From the NCBI GenBank assembly GCA_031771865.1, contig JASISA010000029.1:1-64000 (forward strand): 64,000 nucleotides of DNA, written 5' to 3'. Within the stretch, counting starts at the first letter, position 1; each line of letters starts with the position of its first letter. Both the position numbers and the translations under genes were made by a program. Shown one piece after another: positions 43,555 to 53,783 of the stretch. The notes below the pieces were generated by a model. It saw nothing but the letters and a program-made list of their open reading frames with translations, was not told the origin of the DNA and searched no databases. Source of the DNA: Nothophaeocryptopus gaeumannii (Eukaryota > Ascomycota > Dothideomycetes > Mycosphaerellales > Mycosphaerellaceae).

Positions 43555-44097
43555 TCACAGAGCCAGCAGGAAGAAGCCCCACGAAGGACCGTCAATATCC
43601 TCTGGCCGTAACTCGTTCCTTGGTGGACTACCACCATTGACCTTCTTGCCTTTGCGAGTCAGTCTTCGCCTCTGATCTCGCCTCCTGATGTCAGGGTACC
43701 TACCGATGCCCATGCCATAGATCCTTCTGTCAAACTTTGTGATCGCCTCACGGGACTGTACAGTATTGTCCTTGGATACGGGCCGCAAGTTGCTTGAACA
43801 TGAGTACTACAGACATGAATATATTGGACCAGTCCAAAGCGCCATTCTCTCAATATATTCATGTCTGTAGTACTCATGTTCAAGCAATTTGCGGCCCGTA
43901 TCCATCCTGTGGAGCCGGCATGTCCAGCATGGCGCGGGGATAGCGATTTGGAGGTAGCCTTGTGAACAGCCAATGTGACGGTGCTCGCGGCTATAGTGGT
44001 GGGTGCCCTCGCGGCGAGCGGTCGTTCCGCGGCAGACAGATAGGCGTGAGACTTGTGAATGACCGCAGTTGAAGAACAGGCGCCAGGAGTTACACAT
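43555..44097 (-). pseudogene. Small Cys/His-rich hypothetical gene (CGH family), copy 2, cut by an inverted duplication
   Basis: ATG at 44097 gives MCNSWRLFFNCGHSQVSRLS, which aligns with copy 1 at MC, the F-x-CGH block, a VCR/ICR Cys and a later CWTCRLHR pair. The frame stops at 43807-43809 (TAG) after 96 residues. That stop lies in the inverted copy of the gene's own segment. Beyond the inversion, 43788-43555 is in the same phase, rich in Arg/Lys (YPDIRRRDQRRRLTRKGKK), and ends at a TGA near 43555. This suggests the original gene was about 180 codons and was truncated. A 96-residue product could still be made. Confidence 0.5.
43774..43903. repeat. Inverted duplication, 53-bp arms with a 24-bp loop
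   Basis: 43774-43826 and 43851-43903 are reverse complements with one mismatch, separated by 24 bp. The right arm encodes part of copy 2 of the small Cys/His gene; the left arm is its inverted copy. The structure would fold into a long hairpin. Confidence 0.95.
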
Positions 44098-44813
44098 GGT
44101 GGCGGCTGTCAGTATGTAGTAGGGCTTGAGTTTCGAGGCGGTGTCGGGTTTAATCAGAGAAAGAATGGAACGAGAAGGGCACGGTATGTAGTCGTGGTTT
44201 GGAGAGGGAGTAAAGAATAGGTACCTTGGTGAGTGATTCTTTGTCCTTCTTGGAGGACCATGGGGAAGACTTCGCCGATGGTCATCGTCTGGATCACTCC
44301 AGCTAGCAGAACTCCAAGTACATGAATTCATGCATAGGATCAAAAAGAGCTTCTCACGACAGCATGACTGACTCTGACCCAGCTGTGATGAGGGGATTTG
44401 GCAAATGAACGGACGGAGGTCAAAATGCGTGAGATTGCGGTGGACGAAGTGAGCTCTGATGAAGTCCTGGGCTGCGTTTGCAACTTCACGAACATGAACT
44501 AGCGCAATGGTGTTGACAGCCAATGGTCACACTGCAGCTCCGTCAGCCCTCCTCGCCTACATTTCTCCGCTGCCCTCTCGACGAGAGCACCTTCGTCTGT
44601 GAAGTTTGGCATTCGATTGCTCCTCATACCGTTCGCGCCTAAAGCATTCGGCGGACCTTTGTAGCGATTCTTGGTTACTCGATCGAAGGAGGAGAGTGTC
44701 GTTGCTTCCTGCTCCGCTCCAGAGGGGATGGTCTATGAGATGAAGCTTTATTTCGGCAATCTTCAATACACGTGTCCTGCTATTGTCCTACTTGAACAAA
44801 AGATTCAATCCTT
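44098..44813. other. Intergenic region between the small Cys/His gene and the kinase
   Basis: About 700 bp that would serve as promoter of the small minus-strand gene and terminator region of the kinase gene. Frames here are open on the minus strand but have no ATG-led protein-like content I can support. Confidence 0.4.
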
Positions 44814-47432
44814 TCAACCCACACACACGCCACGCAACGTATACACATTACCACCCCAAGCAAGATCCAAACCCATTTCTTCCTCCTGCACATCCTCCCT
44901 AATTGCTTCTAACTCCCTCCTAACTGCCTTCCAAATTTCCCTCGCGCTACACCGTTCCTCCACATCCCTCTCCAAGCACCAATCCACCAAGTTCCACAAC
45001 TCCCTCGGATAATAATCTCGCACACCGCTCACATACTCCGGCTTATCGAATTCCTCGTCCCACGTCCACTGCTTGATTCTCCCCGCAGCCAAATTCATCA
45101 GGGCGAGCATCACGCGTCCGACGGAATAGACATCGCTCTTGAGCCCAGGGCGGTCTTCTTCACGACGATACGCTTCGGGCGCTTGCCATCCTTTGGTGCC
45201 GGCGCCGGAGAAGCCGTAGTCGTCGTTGGTGGTGCGGACTGCGAGGCCGAAGTCGCCAAGTTTGGCAAGTGGCATGTCAGGCCCGGATGTGTTGGGTTGA
45301 ATGTGCTTGCGGTGGGAAAGCAAAATGTTTGCTGGTTTGATGTCTTGGTGGAAGATGCCGGTCCAGTTCTTTCCTTCAGGACAGTTGGGATCGGGGAAAA
45401 GAGTTCCGTTGGCCATGAGGTTCAAAGCGCAGGTGAGCGCCTCAAAGATAGCCCAGACGGCACGGACGGGGATGCGGTGGTTGTTCGTGTCGCGACCGGT
45501 CCATTGAGCGTACTCTGCAAGATCAGCGTGTTTATCAAGAAGATCCGCCAAGTCTCCACCGTCGCAGAACTCCATGTATATCATAATCATCTTCTTCGTT
45601 TCATAAACACCCCATCCTTCACAATGCACAATGTTCTCTGATCCTTCGCATCCATTCAGCGCCTCCATCAGAATCGGCTCCTTGGGATACCTGTCGATTA
45701 TTTGCCTGCCTTTCTGCAAATCCCAATGGTACGCTTGGTTCCACATCTCCTCTCGCATGAAGGAACCATACGTTGGTCCCAGATACGACTCTTTGATGGC
45801 CATACGGTCGGTGATTTCCCCGTCGGTGTTTCGCAACACCCATAGACTAGCATGGCCGAAAGCACCTGAGCCAAGAGTACGCAGAAAGCGCCACTTTCCA
45901 TCGATGCCGCTACGCTCGTTGTCAAATTCAATCCCCTTCACGCGTTCCTCCTCCGTAGGGGCTTTGACGGGGTGATCTTCCGTTTCGCCGGGGACGTACG
46001 GATAGGCCGACAAGCCAGCTGCAACACGAATCTCCATTGTGGCCAACCTTTCCTCAATCGCAGCGACGGTAGATGGGTCTTCAGCTTTGATCCGCGCGAC
46101 TGTCCAGCCCTGGAGCATGAGGTTCTCCCGACGTCGTCCGGCACTCTGAAGGAGTTCGCTAACCGCAACGGTGTAGCCGTTGAGTGTCCAGTTCGCCTGC
46201 CGTCGTGGAGGTTGGAGCCACTTCTTGGCAACGAGGTTCTGCCATCTCACTGTGTCGTTCAACACGTCTTTGAAGCGCAACTTGTCTTTGACTGTCCAGG
46301 TGCCGTTATTGACAACGTCCCGAACGTGGCCCCATCGCAGCTGGCTCTCCAGTCTGTCGGGCCAGTACCAGGGCTTCTTCCGGCCGTCTTTCAACGCGGC
46401 ATGTCTTTCCTCGATGGTCTCCCTAACGCTTGGAAAGGGCTGTACGCGCTGGACGGCCTCCCTCCACGCTCGGTTCAACGCTTTCGTCTTGGTCTTATCG
46501 TACCAATCTTCGATTGTCTTCATGTACTGGTCTGCCGTGTCACCCTCTTGGTAACGCGGAACCCCAGGGATCCAAGTGCCTCTTGGGAGGTGTGACGCGT
46601 CACGGTAAAGTTCTTTGAGTGAGGCGATGGCGTTATCTGAGCCCGAAAGTTGCAGTAGACGACGGTAAAAGTCGGACCAGAGCTTCTCGTGTCTGGCTAG
46701 CCCTCCAGCTCCGGCGATCCAAGTCTCAGCTTCAACTCCAAAATACAGGTAGTTGTCCAAGGCTCCAGCGTCTGCCCACTCGTAGGAATCGAAAGGATGC
46801 AGCTTTGCCAGCACGAGGACTGTCATCCAGGAGTTGTGGCCATCTGGTTTCCTTTCTGCAGCCTGCCAAAATGCGAAAAACGACGGGTCCGCATCTACGC
46901 TGTGTACCATATCCATGAGGTCGATATATAAGCCATCATTGTAGTCAGTTACATTTTTGAAAGCCTGAGGAGGGATGGCTTCCACGTCTCCCTCGCTGTC
47001 ATCGGGGTTGTCCGCTTGGTCTCGCCCTCTTCTCCGGCCAAGGCTACGATAATTGATGGTCTTTTTGGGCTTGCTGTCCTCCTCAATTTCACCAGACTCT
47101 AAGCTAGGCCTTTCGCCACCAGCCTTGACACTGCTGCTGTCGTAACGATCATTCTCTGCTCTTCCAGGTCTCGGACTGTTCGCCTGCGATTGCCCTCCAC
47201 CACATTCTCCTTGCTCTTGCTCGGCATAAAACTCGTAGTCTACAAGACTGACCGCCAAGTCTTCGGGCTTCCTTGCACCGCTGACAGCTGACGACCGGGC
47301 TTTATTTGGGTCGCTATTCGTTGCTTGGGTCTCGGCGTTCGGTCTAGGCCTCTTCCTTTCGCGTAGCGTCTCAGACAGCCCATCGTCACTGTCAGCCTTT
47401 CGCTTTGACCCAAGACGCGGTGTAGTGCCCAT
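44814..47432 (-). CDS. Large serine/threonine protein kinase, single exon
   Basis: An ATG at 47432 begins an 872-residue protein with no intron. Residues 1-140 are charged and disordered, with a nuclear-localisation-like KRKADSDDG...RERKRPRP stretch. Residues about 150-500 form a region I do not recognise. The kinase domain starts near residue 515: glycine loop GSGAFGHASLW, MAIKES with the ATP-binding Lys, a hinge at IYMEFCDGGDL, the catalytic loop HQDIKPANILL near 695 (HQD instead of HRD), DFGLAV near 725 and WQAPEAY near 750. Residues after the APE motif, with SDVYSVGRVML and CLERDVEERCSAREIW, complete the C-lobe. Key Lys and both Asp are present, so it should be active. The NEK/SPS1-like architecture is common in plant-associated ascomycetes; its target is unknown. 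It is transcribed divergently from the BuGZ-like gene. Confidence 0.9.
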   Translation of the reverse strand: MGTTPRLGSKRKADSDDGLSETLRERKRPRPNAETQATNSDPNKARSSAVSGARKPEDLAVSLVDYEFYAEQEQGECGGGQSQANSPRPGRAENDRYDSSSVKAGGERPSLESGEIEEDSKPKKTINYRSLGRRRGRDQADNPDDSEGDVEAIPPQAFKNVTDYNDGLYIDLMDMVHSVDADPSFFAFWQAAERKPDGHNSWMTVLVLAKLHPFDSYEWADAGALDNYLYFGVEAETWIAGAGGLARHEKLWSDFYRRLLQLSGSDNAIASLKELYRDASHLPRGTWIPGVPRYQEGDTADQYMKTIEDWYDKTKTKALNRAWREAVQRVQPFPSVRETIEERHAALKDGRKKPWYWPDRLESQLRWGHVRDVVNNGTWTVKDKLRFKDVLNDTVRWQNLVAKKWLQPPRRQANWTLNGYTVAVSELLQSAGRRRENLMLQGWTVARIKAEDPSTVAAIEERLATMEIRVAAGLSAYPYVPGETEDHPVKAPTEEERVKGIEFDNERSGIDGKWRFLRTLGSGAFGHASLWVLRNTDGEITDRMAIKESYLGPTYGSFMREEMWNQAYHWDLQKGRQIIDRYPKEPILMEALNGCEGSENIVHCEGWGVYETKKMIMIYMEFCDGGDLADLLDKHADLAEYAQWTGRDTNNHRIPVRAVWAIFEALTCALNLMANGTLFPDPNCPEGKNWTGIFHQDIKPANILLSHRKHIQPNTSGPDMPLAKLGDFGLAVRTTNDDYGFSGAGTKGWQAPEAYRREEDRPGLKSDVYSVGRVMLALMNLAAGRIKQWTWDEEFDKPEYVSGVRDYYPRELWNLVDWCLERDVEERCSAREIWKAVRRELEAIREDVQEEEMGLDLAWGGNVYTLRGVCVG

Positions 47433-48282
47433 GTCGTCAAGATGGGTGGTGATCAGGCGGGTATATACAGTGGGTGGTAATTCGATCGATCCTGGAAATC
47501 TGGCAGGCTGGCGACGAGGACGATCCGCCTAAGGGAGTACTGCGATAGTGCGCAGTCCGACCTGTTCAGTCAGCCTGTACCATGTTGAGGGTGTTCTGGT
47601 GGGTCCAACAAAGGCCATCGAGTAGAATGCGTCCATGGACAGCATTGCGGCCTTGTTCTTCGTCCTGGACGCGCCGGACTCGTTGTCTTTGTGCAGTGGA
47701 GCTCATCGTCACGTCTGCTGTCAGCTAGTACTGCTATGGCCATATCAGGTTTCAGAATGGGACTTCATGATGGGGGAATACAGAGTAGGAATTGAAGAGA
47801 AGACACGGAGTAAGGCATGCAACGTGGTTCATTGCAGGAGCAATATGGTAATGGCAGGATACTCAAAAGCGACATGTAGCTATGCCGGGCTCAAAACACT
47901 CTCATCTGCGTTCATACCGTCCTGATCGGTCGAAGTGATGCTTGATACAAGGAGTGATTGTGGGACAGCCTAGTAGGAGCGCGAGAGGAACAGGAAGGAG
48001 TCAGTTTGGCTGCTGCCAACTGCCAAGCCTCGCTGCCGCCGTCGGAATCTTCCGTCGCCGGTCGCTTTCCTTGCCTCGAGTCTCACTCGCCAACCCTCAC
48101 CTCACTTCAACAATCATCACCGTCCGCACATCCACCACTCACTCTCACAACCCACCTTCGCACATCGTCGCCGCGCACAACCTCCACGCTTGTGCACAAC
48201 ATCAAATCACCGCGCCGTCACTGTCGACGACACCTTATCACCGCCAGCGAACCTCCGCCGCACCGCGCCCGACGCCGACAAG
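47433..48282. promoter_or_regulatory. Divergent promoter region between the kinase and the BuGZ-like gene
   Basis: 850 bp between two ATGs on opposite strands. The stretch 48030-48282 is pyrimidine rich on the plus strand (TCACTC, CCACC runs) and probably the transcription start and 5' leader of the BuGZ-like gene, as fungal leaders often are. No TATA box stands out. Confidence 0.5.
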
Positions 48283-49410
48283 ATGGGCAAGAAGAAAGAC
48301 AACCTGACCCTCGAGGAAGCGCTCTCCAAGGTGTGGTGCTACTACTGTGACCGCCCTTTTACCGACGACAGCACCCTTATGGGTCACCAGAAAGTCAAGC
48401 ACTTCCAGTGCGATAGTCAACACTGCCACCGTAAGCTCAACACCGCCGGCGGCCTGCGCGTCCACAAGGAGCAGGTGCACAAGGAGCAGCTCAACGAGGT
48501 TCCCAACGCCATTGACGGTCGCAAAGACCCCACCATTGAGATTTTCGGCATGGTTGGTGTGCCTCAGCACCTGGTGGATGCCAACCGCCAGCAAATCATC
48601 GACCACTTCAACAAGCTTGCTCACGAGCACTTGATCCGCACCGGCAACCCGCTCCCCGGCGTCAAGAACCCAAACGGTCCTCAGACTGGCGACAAGCGCA
48701 AGGCCGAGCAGACTGAAGAAGAGAAGCAAGCCGCCTCTGATAAGAGAAAGGCCGAGGCACGCGCTCGCATCGCCGCCATGAAGGCTCGCAAAGAGGCCAA
48801 GGCCGCCGCTGAGGCAGCTGGCGTTCCATACCAGGAGACGCCGACCCCACCATCGACCCTCCCGACCCCACCCCCACCAGCAATCTCTCAGCTTCCCATG
48901 GCTCCGACGCGCCACGCCTCTCAGGAGGCTTCTGGTCACAAGTTCTGGCCTCCACCGCCTGAGAAGCTTGCCGAGTGGGCATTCCTCGGGCCCTCCATGC
49001 CTATGGCCCAGCGTGCTAGAATCCAGCTGGAGTATGGCGTCGATGGAAAGGCCATCAACGCGGCGATTGATCAATACAACGCACAGCTATCCTCCGCATA
49101 CCCCCGCACTCTCGATGACATTATGGATCAAGCGCAGGCCAACATCGCTGCGAGCAGGCCAGCTCCTATCCCCGCCATCGAGACCAAGCCGGCTCCTGTT
49201 GCCACCTTCGAGGCCAAGCCGCCGCCGATTCCAGCTCCGTCTTCCAAGAAGAAGGAATCCAAGGCTGGTGAGAAGATGGTCCTGACTGAGGACTTCGAGG
49301 AGTGCAAGGCAAACAACATCCGCTACATCATCCGTCACCGCACGCCCGAAAACATCCTCGGTTTCACCAGCGACGCAGTCACCGGGACTATCGACGATCA
49401 GACGAGCTAA
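48283..49410 (+). CDS. BuGZ/ZNF207-like C2H2 zinc-finger protein
   Basis: The ATG at 48283 (MGKKKDNLTLEE) starts a 375-residue protein. Two adjacent C2H2 fingers occupy residues about 22-70: WCYYCDRPFTDDSTLMGHQK then HFQCDSQHCHRKLNTAGGL. They are followed by VPNAIDGRKDPTIEIFGMVG, the signature that follows the fingers in BuGZ/ZNF207. Then come a Lys/Ala/Glu helix (about 140-180), a Pro-rich disordered section and an Ala/Pro repeat tail. In animals BuGZ binds Bub3 and microtubules and helps chromosome alignment and splicing. The GLEBS motif that binds Bub3 is not evident here, so only the N-terminal module assignment is firm. It is a single exon. Confidence 0.88.
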   Translation: MGKKKDNLTLEEALSKVWCYYCDRPFTDDSTLMGHQKVKHFQCDSQHCHRKLNTAGGLRVHKEQVHKEQLNEVPNAIDGRKDPTIEIFGMVGVPQHLVDANRQQIIDHFNKLAHEHLIRTGNPLPGVKNPNGPQTGDKRKAEQTEEEKQAASDKRKAEARARIAAMKARKEAKAAAEAAGVPYQETPTPPSTLPTPPPPAISQLPMAPTRHASQEASGHKFWPPPPEKLAEWAFLGPSMPMAQRARIQLEYGVDGKAINAAIDQYNAQLSSAYPRTLDDIMDQAQANIAASRPAPIPAIETKPAPVATFEAKPPPIPAPSSKKKESKAGEKMVLTEDFEECKANNIRYIIRHRTPENILGFTSDAVTGTIDDQTS

Positions 49411-50520
49411 GTCCTGTTTGACAGCACTGACACAGCAAGCTGACGGAGGAAATGGGCTGAAATGAACTGCGACGCCTTTGGACCATCAACACACGGCCAA
49501 CAGCAGCCAGCTAAGTCCTGTTCTTCACCTCAGACAACATTGGCTTTGATCACAACTGAAGCTAACCAACGACCACCCTCTTCACTTCGTACGACTATTT
49601 TGTATCCTAGGAACCAGTTTCTGTGCGATCATCAGCACATCGACGCATACGGCACGATGAGACACGAGATGGATTTGCATGGGGCGATGGAGCGGACACA
49701 CTGGGAGAGAGATAAGTGTGCCTGCTTTTTCATGCTGCTACTAACCGGGAAGCGTCGGCGCACTTCGGCGTCAAACATGCTCAACATCGCGACGGGCATC
49801 AAGAAGAATGCTCTTTACCACGGCGGGCATCAAGCAGGAAGCTCATCTGGGCGGGCACAGATGGATGCCTGCTCTTGCAACAAACAACCAAGAAAAGGGC
49901 GCAGCTGCGAAAGGCACACAGGTGGGTGCTCACTACTACGATGGAAAAGTGCAACGCTGGCGCGCACACCAAAAAGAAACATACGATGGTTCTGCACGCC
50001 CTGGACGAACGTCTGAAGCTGCTCACTACTGCGATGGAAGAATCCCACGCCGGGCGTACACCAAGAGGGTGTGCATTCACGGACAGCCCATGGCCTATCT
50101 GGGTACTTTGCGTCCGTATGTGCTCACGTGCTGCTTTGGGAGTGGCACAGATTAGCTAGCTCCTGTCTAGTAAGTCTACATCGAGCGTGAGTGCTTTCAT
50201 TATGAGCATATGTATGTATCGGAGGATGAAAGCCGTTGAAGAAACCAAACCATAAGTGTCTCTTTTGTTTTGTATTCATGCCTTACCTCGTCGTTCGTTC
50301 GGAAGCCCTGCTGTCGCTGCACAGATGGCCGTTTGTTGATAGGTGGGAGGTGAAGTGATGATGGCACACGTGCACAAACAAAACATCCGCTCAAGGCATG
50401 AGAGTTCCGCCCACGCTACCAACACAAATTGCGCACTCAAGGAACATCACCTCACTACACGAACTCACTTCCACTATCACGCACACACCAGACCTCACTT
50501 CCACGCTCACATATATCACC
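49411..50520. other. Intergenic region with imperfect repeats
   Basis: 1.1 kb without a convincing gene. Two imperfect units of about 93 bp begin with GCTCACTACTACGATGGA at 49928 and GCTCACTACTGCGATGGA at 50021, and a more diverged unit may start near 49810. Several frames are open here because of the repeat composition, not because they encode a recognisable protein. The region 50440-50520 is CAC-rich and probably the leader of the next gene. Confidence 0.4.
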
Positions 50521-51083
50521 ATGTCGTCGCCACCAGCCACCACCACCACCACCTCGCTTTCGCCCTCGGCCGCTTCACCATCACCATCACAAGACGGCGC
50601 CTCCGAGTCCTCTCTCCCCCGCGATGACAACGACAATGTCGGCGACAGCGACGACAGCAACAACAACAACAACAATGAGGACGACGACGACGCCTCTTTC
50701 CTCATCAGCGGCCTGACGGATTTCAGTGACCGCACCCGCTCCGACGCGTCCACTGCCGGTCTGCCAATGACCGTCGAGGGTTTCCGTGCGGTGGAGGCGG
50801 CTCGCCGCGCTGAGCGCGCCGCTGTCGAGGAGGCTGGCCGTGCCCGACGTGTTGCGAACCGGGAGCGGAGGTTTGGGTGTTGGGGTGGGAGGAGATGGAG
50901 AAGGGAGGAGATGGAGGAGGAGGAGGACGGCGGAGTGAGGGGAGGGCACGTGGAATTGAGTTATGAGGTAAGTGAAGTGGTAGTGGGGCGGAGGGCCTAC
51001 TGCTAACGGGAGTATAGGGACAGGTTGCGTTCGTGGAGGCGGTGAGGGAGGCGGTTTGCAAGGAGAGAGTGGCTCGCGACTAG
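50521..51083 (+). CDS. Hypothetical protein with a disordered N-terminus (YEGQ family), one intron
   Basis: Coding sequence joins 50521-50967 and 51018-51083, a 170-residue protein starting MSSPPATTTTTSLSP. Residues 1-70 are Ser/Thr/Pro rich, then Asp/Asn rich (low complexity). Residues about 75-140 are charged with many Arg, and the C-terminus reads VELSYE joined to GQVAFVEAVREAV after splicing. The 50-bp intron (50968-51017) has GTAAGT, a TGCTAAC branch site and TATAG. The C-terminal motif recurs in the gene at 53361, so both belong to one family. Without splicing, translation would end a few codons into the intron frame at TAA. No known domain. Confidence 0.7.
50968..51017 (+). other. Intron of the YEGQ-family gene
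   Basis: 50 bp with GTAAGT donor, TGCTAAC branch site and TAG acceptor. Splicing restores the YEGQ motif found without an intron in the paralogue at 53361. Confidence 0.85.
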
Positions 51084-52141
51084 GCGGCCCTCTGGCTTGT
51101 CTCGAGGCAATGACCAGCGAGTACAGCACTCGCTACGCAGTCGAGTAGTTCTTGTGGAATGAAAGACTCGAAGACGCGTCTAGATTTACGAGATTTAAAT
51201 GTCGACTTACGACGGTAGCAAGCAGTACTAACCTTGCTGACAGCAGTAGCGATAGCAGACCCTCAAGGAATCGATCAGCGACAAGGACGCTTTCTACGCT
51301 GCCGTATATCTCTTCCATGTGAAAGTACATGAGAAGATGTCTGAACTTGAACGGTGGATTTGTGCCTTTACTGGCTATTCGAATCGAAGTGAATATGATC
51401 TACCTTACTGATAGTGATAGATACGGGAGACTCTTCGAGGCGTCGAAGCACGGCTATGTCTCTATCTTCGCAACCGCGCAGCTCTTCGTCTAGGAAGCTC
51501 TCGAAGTTGGTGCATAGGCATAGACTCAGGCAACGAGGTTCCAGAAGGTGATACTAACCATACGAGTAGGATCCACCATCCTAGGAGCGGCGCAAATTGT
51601 GATCTCCAAGGATAGAAAAACAAATCTGCTGCTCGAAACGCGATTGGAATGTCGTCTTGATCTCAAGCCCTCGAAAACCATAGCGGACCTTTGTACCCCG
51701 GCAAGGAGATGCGAGCTTCTCCTGCCCGAATGTGGCAGCACTACACAGAACTCTTCCCTCGAACATCATCAAGGACAGCAGGCCTCTCGATGAGACATCC
51801 AGTGAGTATAGCGTTCCGTGCATAACCGGATAGCTATTCTAGAGTTGGACATTTCAAACGCTGCGGATATCCGTACTAGGGCCACGGTAAGCAAAGTCAA
51901 CTCCAAGCATAGAGTTACACACAACAGACATTTCGAGCGAACGATCAGCGACAAGAGCGTTGTACGCGCAGCTGGATAGTCGCTATCGGACAGGGAACTG
52001 GAGACGCTGCAGAGAGTCATGCTTGAGCAATGGTAAGCAGATTCAACCTCTGGCAAAACTCGTCTTGTGGACAGCGTTTCCAACATCAAGCGCTTCGAGC
52101 GAACGATATGCAACTAGAGCACTGCAGGCGCGACTGGATTA
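51084..52141. other. Degenerate region with gene-like fragments
   Basis: No intact frame. Protein-like pieces are visible on the plus strand, such as LKESISDKDAFYAAVYLF near 51262-51320 and SDRELETLQRVMLEQW near 51980-52030. A word like CGAGCGAACGAT recurs near 51933 and 52096. Intron-like signals (ACTAAC followed by AG, GTAAGC) appear several times. It may be a decayed multi-exon gene with a duplicated segment; I cannot reconstruct it. Confidence 0.35.
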
Positions 52142-52438
52142 ATGTTCAAGCGCGAAAGAACTTGGGACGATATTGTCTCGGGCTACGATGGCATGGCAAT
52201 GGATGAAGAGCCATTCTTTCCGCTCCCGGATCTTTCACCACAGCTGAGAGCCTTCTCGTTCTTACACCGGAGCGAAGGACTCTGCGCCTCACACATCGAG
52301 GGAATTCCAATCTACAACCACCCTCTTTGGCTTACCAGACGCCTAACACATCACTACGAGGAGCGATGGTCGTCCCTTCGAGGCAGTGAAACGCGACCAT
52401 GGCTCTGTACGCACGATTGTGGATCTGTTCTGCAGTAA
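52142..52438 (+). CDS. Small hypothetical ORF, doubtful
   Basis: ATG at 52142, 98 codons, beginning MFKRERTWDDIVSGYDG and ending at TAA before 52439. Composition is protein-like (acidic, aromatic, Cys near the end), but no family is recognised and the start may be an exon end of the decayed gene just upstream. Confidence 0.3.
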   Translation: MFKRERTWDDIVSGYDGMAMDEEPFFPLPDLSPQLRAFSFLHRSEGLCASHIEGIPIYNHPLWLTRRLTHHYEERWSSLRGSETRPWLCTHDCGSVLQ

Positions 52439-53360
52439 TCCATTTGAAAGTATACCTGAACTCAAGCGACGAAGCTGAGCTGCGGTTGGCTAGCTGCGTT
52501 GGCATTGAACGGACTCTACAGTTCTGGGAGTAGTGAGAGTGAGATTTCTAACGAATAGCGAGCGGCTGTGGTTCTGCACGGAAGATCCACAAGTCGCTCT
52601 GGAAAATATTTCGAGCATGGGCTGGGATCGCTGAGAACCTACTAACGGAGTGTAGTAGTCCATCACATTTGGATGGGCAGCTGTTTCACGAGGCTACTGA
52701 GCAGCCAAAACGCACGTCACTGTCTGCCTCACAGCGCAGAGCTGCCCAATATACTCAATACCGATGTTTGAGTCTGCTACTGAGTCCTCCCTTGTGCAAT
52801 TAAAGCGAGCTTGTCTCGCTGTACTGTATACGAAGCGGTCTGGTCCCATGGTAACGGGATTATTAGAGAGTCTAGTACTCCTCCATTGACAGCTCATGGG
52901 ACTGTCTGACATCATGTGCCGAGACACTGGTCACGAACCAAGATGTAGCTCTTGACAGCAAGCATTGGTGCATGATGCAAACCACATGGCTTTGGACTTA
53001 TGATGGAGGCGACACATGTCTTCTTCACCAAGGGGCCTCGGTCGGGTGGATGGGATAGAAAGAACACTCTTCAGCTGACCACTGACATTTTTGATCACCA
53101 GATCTATCAGACCATCTATTTAAATTGCCAGGTGCGATTCAAAACAAGAAGACAACCTCGACGTCAGACAACTTCCCCGGCGATCGTCCAGACGACGTCG
53201 GCTATGCGCGGCGTCTCAAACGGAGCAAATTGCCAGACTATTACGTTTCAAATCGACTTGCGCATCAAGAGTGAGTCCTTTGAAACGACTGAGCCAGCAA
53301 GATTAGGCATCGGCTAACGGTCGAAGAAGTTCTGTCTGCCCAGCACCAAAATCGAATACA
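52439..53360. other. Region without a recognised gene
   Basis: About 900 bp with no ATG-led protein-like frame and no repeat that I can see. It should include the promoter of the gene at 53361. Confidence 0.4.
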
Positions 53361-53783
53361 ATGGCATCCCGCGCCTTCCACAGCGCAGGCATCGGTCGAC
53401 AACAAGCCTTTGACGAGCGAGTCGCTGTGCGACGACGCACCACTCGTCGCATTGCAGCTCGTCGCCGAGTCCATGATGCTGTCGACGAACGTATTCGCCG
53501 TGAAGAAGACGCTGAAGATGGGGCAGAGATGAGTGTTGTGAATCGGATGCACGGGGTAGAGATGAGCTATGAGGGACAGATGGCACTTTTGGAATATGTT
53601 TGGGCTTCGGAGCAGGAAGCTAAGAGAAGTGGTGCGGGTGGTTTCAGAGGCGATGAGAGGGTTAATGGTTTTGGTTTCAGTGATGATCTGAATCTTGAGA
53701 GGGAGAGAAGAGTTCAGGAGAGCTGGTTTGGGAGAAGAAACGAGGGAGGTGTGCAGCAGGTGGAAGGGTTCAGTTGCCAATAG
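53361..53783 (+). CDS. Hypothetical protein, intronless paralogue of the YEGQ family
   Basis: ATG at 53361, 140 residues. The N-terminus is very Arg rich (RRRTTRRIAARRRVHDAVDE), the middle acidic, and near residue 68 it has VEMSYEGQMALLEYVW, which lines up with VELSYE-GQVAFVEAV of the gene at 50521. That gene has an intron exactly between E and G; this copy has none. The tail is Gly/Arg/Glu rich. No known domain; probably a lineage-restricted family. Confidence 0.62.
   Translation: MASRAFHSAGIGRQQAFDERVAVRRRTTRRIAARRRVHDAVDERIRREEDAEDGAEMSVVNRMHGVEMSYEGQMALLEYVWASEQEAKRSGAGGFRGDERVNGFGFSDDLNLERERRVQESWFGRRNEGGVQQVEGFSCQ

Noticed and set aside
48238..49074. 278-codon minus-strand frame opposite the BuGZ-like gene
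   Set aside because: Complement of the codon-biased zinc-finger gene; Leu/Val/Gly-rich shadow.
50587..51129. Pro-rich minus-strand frame opposite the gene at 50521
   Set aside because: Antisense of the Asp/Asn and Arg-rich repeats; the plus-strand gene has a good intron and a paralogue.
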